DNA from: Planctomycetota bacterium
Lineage (GTDB): Bacteria; Planctomycetota; Planctomycetia; Pirellulales; Pirellulaceae
Direction: 5' to 3'
NCBI GenBank assembly: GCA_027619595.1
Contig: JAQCHP010000025.1
Coordinates: 1-44,673 of the forward strand
Length of the DNA: 44,673 bases
Below are positions 1 through 9,041 of the stretch, in pieces. Positions within the stretch are counted from its first letter, which is position 1. Each line of letters opens with the position of its first letter. Under the pieces are notes generated by a model. The model did no database searches. It was not told the DNA's origin and worked only from the letters and a program-made list of their open reading frames with translations. The translations under genes and the position numbers were made by a program.

Positions 1-1308
1 CTACGTAGCACGAACGCAATCGATTTGACCCGTTTTACCCACGGATTCATCGGAAGAGCCAAAAATTTTGATGGATGCCCCACCTGCCATGTCCACCTGC
101 TTTTCAACAACCGACGTGACGGCGGTCCCCGGTTCGCCACTCTCCAAAACGCACTCCAGAATCCAAATCATCGCCAATATGGCACAAACCAACAGCTGCG
201 TTGGCACGACTTGCCATAATTCAACGTGCACCAACCGCCACACCAAAAGATGTACGAATACCGCACACGTCCACGTGGCGACCCATAGGGCTCCCGACTT
301 GCGCCAACGAGCGGGTGCCCCAAACGCCGTCAGTATGCGCCAGATACTTGCCAAGAGCCATACCGAAACGACCCCCTGCCAACCAATCGCCCAACCCGTA
401 GCCGCCGAGATTTGCACCTTTAAACCGCGGTGCTCAACTGCGCGCCGGCCCAAACCGATCAGAATCGCAACGGTGGCCCCGCCAAGACTCCCCAACACGC
501 CGTCCACAAGTCGAAAATACACGTGGCCACCCGATACCTGTGGTGCCTCCAACCTTGGATCGAACTGTTGGTTGGCCCGTTGGTTCTGCGTAACAACTTC
601 GTTCCAGCGTACCGGATGCATGGCAGGCGACACGCAGTGAGCGGCAAGTACAAAACACACCGCCGGCCACCAGATCGACGTCGGTGTGCGCCGGCCATCC
701 AATTGAATGAGAGTCACAACCACGAGCGTGCTTAACAAACTAGCATGTGCCAAATACACCAATCCGAGCCGCCAATCCGGGACAAGAACTACCCAAGCAA
801 ACTCCATGGAGTGCGGCGGTTGAACATGCGGAAGATTCGCGCCACCCGTCCCCAATTCGACAATCCCAAGTAGCAAGAACATAAGCGCTACTGTGAGTTC
901 CACCCACATGTAGCGGGCCGCAATCGGCAATCGACAGTTGCGACACCGCCCACGCAATCGCAGCCAAGCAAAAATCGGCACGTTGTCGATCGCGTGAATC
1001 CGATGGCGACAATACGGACACATCGAATGACCTAAGATCGTTTGGCGTTGCGGCACACGGTAGATGACTACATTCAAGAAACTTCCGATGCACGCCCCTA
1101 ACCAAAACAGAAATCCACCGGCCAATAACTCCATCGCGCGATCGCGAAATGTTGCCATTGCCACAAGCCGGGCATGCGCGCCGATCGCCAATGACTCGTT
1201 TCGATAGGCGAGGTACGCAGGTACAATCATATAGACCGCTGCTACCAATGCTGTCAGTCCGCAGACAATCAAATAGGGCCAGTTCCTGCGAACTCTGCGT
1301 TGTATCAT
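1..1308 (-). CDS. Prepilin-peptidase-like (A24 type) membrane protein, probably catalytically impaired
   Basis: Polytopic membrane protein of 435 aa. Near residues 76-88 it has the GSFLNVVIYRVP signature of the N-terminal domain of type IV prepilin peptidases, followed by two CxxC pairs (about residues 97/100 and 122/125) that in the family form a zinc-binding cytoplasmic loop. The later membrane part resembles the A24 aspartyl protease domain. A first Asp is present (LIQLDG, about residue 204), but the segment that normally reads GxGDVKL reads RGLKVQIS (about 294-301), so the second catalytic Asp seems to be Lys. I chose the ATG at 1308, 25 bases after the Nudix stop; the frame stays open upstream but would overlap the Nudix gene heavily. 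Last gene of a minus-strand run of four. No pilin genes are nearby. The family is sure; loss of activity is inferred from my own alignment by eye. Confidence 0.8.
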   Translation of the reverse strand: MIQRRVRRNWPYLIVCGLTALVAAVYMIVPAYLAYRNESLAIGAHARLVAMATFRDRAMELLAGGFLFWLGACIGSFLNVVIYRVPQRQTILGHSMCPYCRHRIHAIDNVPIFAWLRLRGRCRNCRLPIAARYMWVELTVALMFLLLGIVELGTGGANLPHVQPPHSMEFAWVVLVPDWRLGLVYLAHASLLSTLVVVTLIQLDGRRTPTSIWWPAVCFVLAAHCVSPAMHPVRWNEVVTQNQRANQQFDPRLEAPQVSGGHVYFRLVDGVLGSLGGATVAILIGLGRRAVEHRGLKVQISAATGWAIGWQGVVSVWLLASIWRILTAFGAPARWRKSGALWVATWTCAVFVHLLVWRLVHVELWQVVPTQLLVCAILAMIWILECVLESGEPGTAVTSVVEKQVDMAGGASIKIFGSSDESVGKTGQIDCVRAT

Positions 1309-1333
1309 GACCAGGCACCCCGGATCCTGCGAT

Positions 1334-1879
1334 TCATAGGTCACTCGGCGATCGCGAGACAGATTGCTGCCCGATAAAAAATAGCCCGGCAAAGATCTTG
1401 TAATCGACAAAATATCCTTCCACTTGCCGTTGAGAGATCCAATCTGGCGCCGAAGCGACGGGAACATGATGCACACATATCTCTTCGCTCGCGTCGCCAC
1501 CTCCCGCTACCACCTTGACCACATCTCGTGCCAAATAGAGCCAGACCGTTTCATCGGTCATTCCGGCACTCGACGGACCGTATACCAAAAGTTGCATCTC
1601 GCGACACGTGTATCCCGTCTCCTCCAGCAATTCACGCTGAGCAGCCAATTCAAGCGGCTCGTCCTCGTGTCCCGCAACATCGCCCGCCAAACCGGCAGGC
1701 AATTCCAACACCCGGGCGTCTAGCGGCGCACGATACTGGTCGACAATCAAGAGTTCCTGATTGGCCGTAACCGCCAAGATCGCCACGACGCCACGGGAAT
1801 TCGGTCGCCGCACAAAAAACCAGTGATTTCGATCAATAAGTTGCAAAAACGGAGTCGTTGCAATGATTTTATCTTCCAA
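1334..1879 (-). CDS. Nudix hydrolase, ADP-ribose pyrophosphatase-like (TTG start)
   Basis: A 181-aa Nudix-fold protein, likely hydrolysing ADP-ribose or another nucleoside diphosphate linked to a small group. The Nudix box spans about residues 68-90 and has the essential E74, REL (82-84) and EE (86-87) followed by TGY. The first Gly of the classical GX5E spacing is Val here. LELPAGL just before the box and SSAGMTDE after it (103-110) are typical of the ADP-ribose pyrophosphatase subgroup. The start is TTG at 1879: a strong GGAGGGG ribosome site lies 6 bases before it, inside the 3' end of glpD, and the two genes overlap by 11 bases, so translation is probably coupled. No ATG lies near that site. 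Substrate is not assignable from sequence alone. Confidence 0.9.
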   Translation of the reverse strand: MEDKIIATTPFLQLIDRNHWFFVRRPNSRGVVAILAVTANQELLIVDQYRAPLDARVLELPAGLAGDVAGHEDEPLELAAQRELLEETGYTCREMQLLVYGPSSAGMTDETVWLYLARDVVKVVAGGGDASEEICVHHVPVASAPDWISQRQVEGYFVDYKIFAGLFFIGQQSVSRSPSDL

Positions 1880-3398
1880 CAGAATCCCCTCCAGAAACTT
1901 GATATTGTTGCGCCAAGGCTCGCAACTCGCGAGTTTGCTCAGCTTGCCACTCTAGGTCGCGTCCCAACTGTCGAGCCAAAGACTCCGCGACGCGAGGCGC
2001 AATTTCCGAGGTTGCCTTCGCATCCAGAAAAAGACACCGCGTTCGGCGGGCCAAGACGTCAGCCACCGATCGCGCCATTTCAACTGAAGCTGCTGTCGTG
2101 ATATCGGACATTTTGATCGGTAAACGGGGATCGAGCGACTCGTCCATTGCACTGACAGAAGAGGAATATTTTTCATCGCGTCCCGAATTTGATCGTGAAC
2201 TGCTGCCATGTCGCTGTGGACGAGCAGGAGCAACACCCGACTTGCGTAGGTGGCGCACAACGTCTCGAGCAACAGCTGCAAAAGTGGTCCACTTCCCACC
2301 CAGCACGTGAATCATCCCGACAGGATCTTCTTCCACTACGTGGCTACGTGATAGTTGGTGTGTCATGCTCCCCGGTTCACGCAAGACCAACGCTCGATGC
2401 CCCGCAAAAACGCTCCGCACGTCGTCCAGTGTAAGCGACTGCTGAAGGTACCTCCCCGCCAATTCCAACAGGTAGTCGATCTCAGCCCTCGTCGGGATCG
2501 GATGAAAGCTCGAATCCTCTACCTCGATGTCGGTCGTACCAATCAACAATTTTCCCAACCAAGGGATGATAAAAACAACGCGTCCATCGGGCGTTTGCGG
2601 AACGAGCAAGGCGTGCTTCCATTCAGCTTGCGCGTCGACCACCAAATGAGTCCCTTGGCTGAACCGCAGACGCTGTATTGCCTGCCGATTTGCCATCCCG
2701 CGGACCTGATCGGCAGCGACCCCCGTAGCATTCACGACAACTTTTCCACGCACCACAAACTGCTGCCCGGATTCGAGGTCTTCCACCATTACCCCAACCA
2801 CACGCTCACCTTGCTGTACGACTTCCACGACCTTCGTGTAGTTCACAGCCACCTCATCGTTCGCCCAAATCTGTTGTGCAAGCCGCAGGGCGAGACGGGC
2901 ATCGTCAAATTGGGCGTCCGAATACTGGACGCCCCCGCGAAGTCCCTGCGATTTCAAGTACGGAAGATCCAACAGGGTTTGGGATCGAGTCAAACTGCGA
3001 GACGCCGCAAGGTTCATACGACCCGCTAGGCGGTCATAGAGCCACGTTCCCGCCCGATAATACAGATGTTCACGCCGTGAATACGTGGGTATGACAAACG
3101 ATAAAGGATGAACCACGTCGGAATATTGCTCACAGAGCTGCTTGCGTTCGTGCAATGACTCCCGCACTAGTCCAAAATCACGTTGCGCCAAATACCGGAT
3201 GCCGCCATGAATCAGCTTCGTACTACGGCTGGAAGTTCCGTGGGCGAAATCGTGCTGCTCGACCAACGCCGTACGGAACCCCTGGCTCATCGATTCAACG
3301 GCGACGCCCAGCCCCATCGCACCGCCACCAATCACGACAACGTCGAATCCATCCTTGCCGTCTCGCAAGCGATCGATCTGTTGGCCACGGTCGGTCAT
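1869..3398 (-). CDS. glpD: FAD-dependent glycerol-3-phosphate dehydrogenase
   Basis: A 509-aa protein that oxidises sn-glycerol 3-phosphate to dihydroxyacetone phosphate, passing electrons through FAD to the quinone pool at the inner face of the membrane. Residues 19-31 (VVVIGGGAMGLG) form the dinucleotide-binding Rossmann motif. The following HGTSSRSTKLIHGGIRYL stretch is the GlpD/GlpA family signature, and FIIPWLGKLLIGTTD lies in the substrate domain. The C-terminal helical extension is present, so length agrees with the family. ATG start at 3398, 30 bases after the upstream sulfatase-modifying-factor-like gene. Its 3' end carries the ribosome site of the Nudix gene. No glycerol kinase or facilitator is in the window. 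Confidence 0.95.
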   Translation of the reverse strand: MTDRGQQIDRLRDGKDGFDVVVIGGGAMGLGVAVESMSQGFRTALVEQHDFAHGTSSRSTKLIHGGIRYLAQRDFGLVRESLHERKQLCEQYSDVVHPLSFVIPTYSRREHLYYRAGTWLYDRLAGRMNLAASRSLTRSQTLLDLPYLKSQGLRGGVQYSDAQFDDARLALRLAQQIWANDEVAVNYTKVVEVVQQGERVVGVMVEDLESGQQFVVRGKVVVNATGVAADQVRGMANRQAIQRLRFSQGTHLVVDAQAEWKHALLVPQTPDGRVVFIIPWLGKLLIGTTDIEVEDSSFHPIPTRAEIDYLLELAGRYLQQSLTLDDVRSVFAGHRALVLREPGSMTHQLSRSHVVEEDPVGMIHVLGGKWTTFAAVARDVVRHLRKSGVAPARPQRHGSSSRSNSGRDEKYSSSVSAMDESLDPRLPIKMSDITTAASVEMARSVADVLARRTRCLFLDAKATSEIAPRVAESLARQLGRDLEWQAEQTRELRALAQQYQVSGGDSVGR

Positions 3399-3428
3399 GC
3401 CACGAGGACCTTTCGAAACACGAAGCGG

Positions 3429-4616
3429 CTATTTCTTGCCAAGGTCTGAGATCGCTTGCGGGAGAGCGGAATCAACTAAACCAAATACTCCGCGGCCGTT
3501 GACCACCCGGCTTTCCACAGCGTCGCGTGTGGCATCAGAATCTGCGTCCCAATAGGGGCCACGTTGGTCGGTGGGCGGTTCGGCGAGCGGTCGAGCCAGT
3601 CGCATACCAACACATCTGGCCGGCGGATCGGTACACCACCACGGGCTCTTCGGTAGATTCGGGTCCGATTCTCGCCAATCTGCCGTCTTTCCCCGCGATG
3701 CACTACGCAAGTCCTTCGCATCGTAGTCCCAAGCGCCTCCGCGTATGACATCGGGAAACGTCTTGTTTCCCCAACGAATCGCTTGGGGAATCGCTTCAAC
3801 ACCGTCACTGAGTTGCTCGTAAGCCTTCTCTTCGAATTGATCAAGTACCATCTCGGCCACGTTGCCATGCATATCGTATAGTCCCCATGCATTGGGCAGC
3901 TTCTGCCCCACTTCATGGTAGGTCTCATCCGAATTCGCTACATACCAAGCGTAGTCACCGAGCGTCTCTGCATCATCGCCAAACGAATAGCGAGTGCTGC
4001 TACCGGCTCGACAGGCGTTCTCCCATTCCACCTCCGAAGGCAACCGATAGAACGAACTCGTGATCGCGGAGAGCCACTTTGTAAATTGCTTTGCCGCATA
4101 TTGTGTCATCGTCACGGCGGGCTGTCGTTCCTTGTCGCCCAGCTTGAAAGTAAAATCGGGCTCGTACAGGGGGGTCGGAGCCGTCACCGCATCGACAAGG
4201 TTGACTTCGGTGACGATACGCAATTGACGCGACTCAAATTCCTTAAACTTTTCGTACATGGCCATAAAATATTGATATTGATCCCACGTAACTTCGTACT
4301 TGCCGATCCAATAGGGGGCCACTCGCACCGACCGCTGCGGACCTTCAGGGGAATCCCGACCGGCTTCGTCTTCTGGGCTCCCCATAACAACAGTCGCATC
4401 GGCGATGGGGATCATTTCAAACGTAATATCGGTTCCTGGAATCGTCTCCACATAGGAAACCATAAATCCGTGCGGCGTTTCCACATACCTTCCTGCCGAG
4501 GGCCGATCGGCGACAATACCCTTCGTCGCTGACCGGAGTTCACTTCCCCGTAGACACAGCGCGACCAACAGGCATACCGTCACAATTTTTCTCGACCATA
4601 AATCAATCTTCAACAT
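3429..4616 (-). CDS. Exported formylglycine-generating-enzyme-like (SUMF1 domain) protein without the catalytic Cys
   Basis: A 395-aa protein with an N-terminal signal sequence (charged start, then IVTVCLLVALCLRG) and one FGE/SUMF1 domain. Family marks in order: FEMIPIADATVVMGSPEDE, YWIGKYEVTWDQYQYF, YRLPSEVEWENACRAGS, WGLYDMHGNVAEM, VIRGGAWDYDAKDLRSASRG and VGMRLARP at the end. True formylglycine-generating enzymes carry copper-binding cysteines in the C-terminal core; no Cys is seen in the corresponding part, so it is unlikely to activate sulfatases. Planctomycetes have many such domains in exported proteins of unknown role. The ATG at 4616 is preferred over an in-frame TTG at 4628. First gene of the run leading into glpD, with a 30-base gap. 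Confidence 0.85.
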   Translation of the reverse strand: MLKIDLWSRKIVTVCLLVALCLRGSELRSATKGIVADRPSAGRYVETPHGFMVSYVETIPGTDITFEMIPIADATVVMGSPEDEAGRDSPEGPQRSVRVAPYWIGKYEVTWDQYQYFMAMYEKFKEFESRQLRIVTEVNLVDAVTAPTPLYEPDFTFKLGDKERQPAVTMTQYAAKQFTKWLSAITSSFYRLPSEVEWENACRAGSSTRYSFGDDAETLGDYAWYVANSDETYHEVGQKLPNAWGLYDMHGNVAEMVLDQFEEKAYEQLSDGVEAIPQAIRWGNKTFPDVIRGGAWDYDAKDLRSASRGKTADWRESDPNLPKSPWWCTDPPARCVGMRLARPLAEPPTDQRGPYWDADSDATRDAVESRVVNGRGVFGLVDSALPQAISDLGKK

Positions 4617-4768
4617 GCATTTTTCCAAGACAGTAGGATTACCGACACGTGCAATTTAGAGCTCCATTGTAGCACGCGATCACGATGAACGTGACGATTG
4701 CCGACAAGACGAAGGGCAACCGAAGAATGGTTGGCTGGGGTTGGGTTTCGCTCGGGGTTCGTGGCGCG

Positions 4769-4868
4769 TGGACGGGATTTCGGGTGGACGGAAATGTGGG
4801 TGGACGGGCCGGGAGACCCGTCCTACGTGATAAAAGATGACGGGCCTGGAGACCCGTCCTACGTGTGA
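4769..4868. repeat. Palindromic repeat pair (two copies) preceded by GTGGACGG direct repeats
   Basis: Two copies of a 28-base unit start at 4803 and 4839. They differ at only about two positions. Each unit is a hairpin (GACGGG...CCCGTC with a short loop) followed by the tail CTACGTG. Just before them GTGGACGG occurs at 4769, 4784 and 4800, spaced 15-16 bases. The block lies just past the end of oppF and upstream of the sulfatase-modifying-factor-like gene. It looks like the short dispersed REP-type palindromes common in planctomycete intergenic DNA. No T-run follows, so a terminator role is not evident. Confidence 0.75.
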
Positions 4869-4910
4869 TTCGAATTTGGGGAAGTTGATCGAGGGTTGGG
4901 GGGAACGATG

Positions 4911-5877
4911 TTATTCGGCGCGGGTCACCAGATGACAGGCCACAAGATGTTGATCGACGACCTTGGCCTCGGGTGCCTGGCGCCGACAGATTTCCTCCGC
5001 CAGGGGGCAACGTGGATGAAAACGACAACCGGACGGTGGATTGAGAGGACTGGGGACGTCCCCCGGGAGTTTTACACGCGTCGAAACTTGCTGCGGTTTC
5101 GACCTGGGAACCGCCGACAAGAGTGCTTTTGTGTAGGGATGTAAAGGATTTTCGTAGAGCATTTGGCTCGACGCCAATTCCACAATTTCCCCTAAGTACA
5201 TCACGGCCACTCGATCGGACAGATACCGCACAACGGAAAGATCATGCGAGATAAAAAGATACGTCAATTGCATCGTACGCTTCAAATCGTTGAGCAAGTT
5301 AATAATCTGCGATTGAATCGAAACGTCCAACGCAGAAATTGGCTCGTCCAAGACCACAAATGTGGGATGAACGGCAAGGGCCCGTGCGATACCCAGCCGT
5401 TGACGCTGCCCACCGGAAAATTCGTGCGGATAGCGATGGACATAACTTGGGTCTAGCCCAACACGATGTAGTATTTCGCCGACACGCTCTGTGCGCTGCT
5501 GACGATTGCCGATCCCGTGGATTGTCAGCCCCTCTTCCACGATGGCTTTAACCGTCATGCGGGGATTGAGCGAACTGTAAGGATCTTGAAAAACGATTTG
5601 CATCTTCTGCCGCAACGGACGCATCTCCGATGTCGAAGCGCCGGTGATTTCAATACCGTCAAAACGGACTGTTCCGCTCGTCGAAGGGATAAGATTCAGT
5701 AACGCACGCCCGGCCGTCGTCTTACCGCAACCACTTTCACCGACCAGGCTGAGCGTTTCACCTCGATTAATCGAAAATGAAATATCGTCGACGGCCTTCA
5801 CATGATTCGCCACACGCTGCAGGATGCCGCGACGGACAGGAAAATATTTCTTGAGGTGGTGAACATCAAGCAGCGTA

Positions 5878-5885
<8 letters not shown>
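4911..5885 (-). CDS. oppF: Oligopeptide/dipeptide ABC importer, ATP-binding protein OppF
   Basis: ATPase of 324 aa that powers peptide import together with OppD. Walker A GESGCGKT at residues 49-56, Q-loop region [14 protein letters not shown], signature FSGGQRQR, Walker B VVLDEP and the switch His in LFISHD are all present. The C-terminal extension has the cysteine pattern [14 protein letters not shown]...VACH typical of Opp/Dpp ATPases, which in some characterised members binds an iron-sulfur cluster. I chose ATG 5885, which overlaps the oppD stop by 8 bases and has GGAAG about 10 bases upstream; an upstream in-frame codon at 5903 is less likely. Last gene of oppABCDF. Confidence 0.93.
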
Positions 5886-6877
<992 letters not shown>

Positions 6878-6888
<11 letters not shown>

Positions 6889-7993
6889 TGTTGCGAAGTC
6901 TCGGATCGGTTGCCTCTTGGAGCCCTTCGCCGATAAGGTTGTACGCGAGGACCGTTAAGAAGATGGCAGTCCCCGGAAAGACAACGAGCCACCACATTTG
7001 CAAATTGGATCGGCCATTGTTGAGTACCGCGCCCCAGCTTGGATTGGGAGGTGGGGAACCGAATCCTAGGAAGCTCAACGCGCTCTCCACCAGAATTGCG
7101 GACGCGATTCCGAAAGAGACCGGCACGAGCACTGGAGCTAACGCATTGGGCAATACGTGAGAAAAAATGATTCGCATCCACCCGGCTCCCATCGCCTGAG
7201 CCCCGATCACAAATTCCATTTCTCGCAATCGCAAGAATTCCCCACGTGTCAGTCGAGCGATGCCAGTCCACCCGGTGGCACCAAGAACCGCCATAACGTG
7301 CCAAATGGACGTCTTCTCAAAAATCGATATGAGCGCCAAGATCAACACGAGTGCTGGGACACTCATGACAACTTCCGTTAGGCGGCTCAAGACGACGTCC
7401 ACCCAGCCGCGAAAATACCCTGCGAGCGAACCGATCGTAATTCCAATCAATGCGGAGATACCGGTGCTGAAGACTCCGACCAAGAGCGCAACACGCGTTC
7501 CATGGACCATCTGAGCAAACACATCGACACCCGATTGATTCGTACCAAACAGGTTGAATTGGCTGGGAACACCCTGATCGCCGGACGGGTTGGCTGGTCG
7601 GCCTTCCCATTCGTTCTCCCGCACTCGCCGATACGGATCTTGGTAGACCAACGGCCAGACCGCCCAACTCTTGGGGTCCTTGCTGGCGAGGTTCTTTGGA
7701 TAAATTCGCCGAAACTTATCCCGCATGAAAACCGGGTTCTCCCACTTATCGTAAAAGTAACCCATCGCTGGAAAATAGAGTCTTCCTTGATATTTGCAGA
7801 CGATCGGCTTCGTCCCCACGATGGCTGGCGAAAATAGGGCCACCGCGGTCAACGTCAAAACAAACCCTAGTGCGGCCAGAGACAGTTTACGCCGACGGAA
7901 CTGACGCCACACTTCGGCAAAGTACCCGCGACTGCGCGGTGCGGGATTGCCAACGTCGTTCGAAGGTGGAGTTTTTCCAATCGGTGTCGTCAT
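6878..7993 (-). CDS. oppC: Oligopeptide/dipeptide ABC importer, permease OppC
   Basis: A 371-aa inner-membrane permease. After a charged cytoplasmic N-terminus comes a first membrane helix ([19 protein letters not shown]), then a roughly 100-residue external loop before the [19 protein letters not shown] segment that is typical of OppC/DppC. The EAA loop that contacts the ATPases is seen as a [15 protein letters not shown]-like stretch followed by [16 protein letters not shown]. The end, [13 protein letters not shown], is the usual OppC C-terminus. ATG start at 7993, 41 bases after the oppB stop. Pairs with OppB to form the channel. Confidence 0.93.
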
Positions 7994-8034
7994 TGCACGA
8001 AGTGGGCCCGTTTGTCCGATACGAAGGTGATCGC

Positions 8035-9027
8035 TTAGTGGTACGTTACTCGCGGATCGACGAACGCATAAAGTATGTCTGCCAGCAATTGAAAAACTAA
8101 CGTCATGAGCGAAAACATGAGTGTCAATCCCATGATCGTAGGATAGTCACGCTCGCCAATCGCTTCGAAGAAGAGTCTACCGATCCCAGGCCATGTAAAA
8201 ATTTGTTCTAAGATCACGGATCCGCTCAACAACCCTGGCAAGGTCAGACCTAGTTCCGTCACGAAGGGGATCAGGGTATTGCGGAAAGCATGCACGACGA
8301 TCACCCCAAAGTTGCTGACCCCCTTGGCACGGGCGGTACGGATGTAATCTTGTCGGATGACCTCTTCCATGTTCGACTTGATGAATCGTGCCATAAACGC
8401 CAGAGCGGAATACGTATAACAGGTCACCGGCAAGATCATGTGCTGACCGATGTCGAGCAGTTTCCGCCAGGGGGTCAAATTTGCGTATTCGTCGCCGGTC
8501 ATACCAAAAAGTGGTAGTTCGAACGATGTCCCTTGAAGCTTCTTGGCAAACAGAACCAACAGCAGCAATGCCGCGACGTAGGTTGGCAAGGAGTACAGCA
8601 TATAGAGCAGCGTCGACAAACAACGTTCTTCTGGCCGGTGACTGCGCGCCACAGAAAACAGACCGATCGGCACGGCCAACAGATATGTCAACAGAAGCGA
8701 AGGAACGCTAAGAAGTAGCGTTGGTCCAAGTCGCTCACCAATCAGTTTGGTGACGGGTTGCTTGCGTGAAATAGATCTCCCTAAGTCACCCTGAAGTAGA
8801 CTACCTAGCCAATCGAAATAGGCGATGTGAACCGGCTTATCCAGCCCGTACATGGCTCGCATGCGTTGAAAATCTTCTTCGCTGATCGACTTACTCGGAT
8901 CGGCTTCCGACAGTTGCAGGGTAATTGGAGAACCCGGCATCTGACGAATAAGCGCGTAGATGATCGCCGTAATCGCCAACAGCGTCACGGATCCGATTAG
9001 AACACGGCGAATGAGATAATTGAGCAT
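8035..9027 (-). CDS. oppB: Oligopeptide/dipeptide ABC importer, permease OppB
   Basis: A 330-aa permease beginning MLNYLIRRVLIGSVTLLAI, the usual OppB/DppB first helix. Further marks are MPGSPI, the MYGLDKPVHIAYFDWLGSLLQGDLG loop, and the EAA motif region RQDYIRTARAKGVS followed by HAFRNTLIPFVT. It ends in LADILYAFVDPRVTY, the family's C-terminal signature. I chose ATG 9027, 14 bases after the oppA stop, because it matches the family N-terminus; an in-frame TTG at 9063 would overlap oppA and add non-conserved residues. No strong ribosome site is visible, so coupling to oppA is likely. Confidence 0.93.
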   Translation of the reverse strand: MLNYLIRRVLIGSVTLLAITAIIYALIRQMPGSPITLQLSEADPSKSISEEDFQRMRAMYGLDKPVHIAYFDWLGSLLQGDLGRSISRKQPVTKLIGERLGPTLLLSVPSLLLTYLLAVPIGLFSVARSHRPEERCLSTLLYMLYSLPTYVAALLLLVLFAKKLQGTSFELPLFGMTGDEYANLTPWRKLLDIGQHMILPVTCYTYSALAFMARFIKSNMEEVIRQDYIRTARAKGVSNFGVIVVHAFRNTLIPFVTELGLTLPGLLSGSVILEQIFTWPGIGRLFFEAIGERDYPTIMGLTLMFSLMTLVFQLLADILYAFVDPRVTYH

Positions 9028-9041
9028 CGTCGCCGCCGAGA

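Noticed and set aside
68-640. Plus-strand open frame of 190 codons inside the prepilin-peptidase-like gene
   Set aside because: It has no domain signature, is rich in Thr, Arg and Pro as expected for an antisense frame, and lies fully across a gene with clear family motifs.
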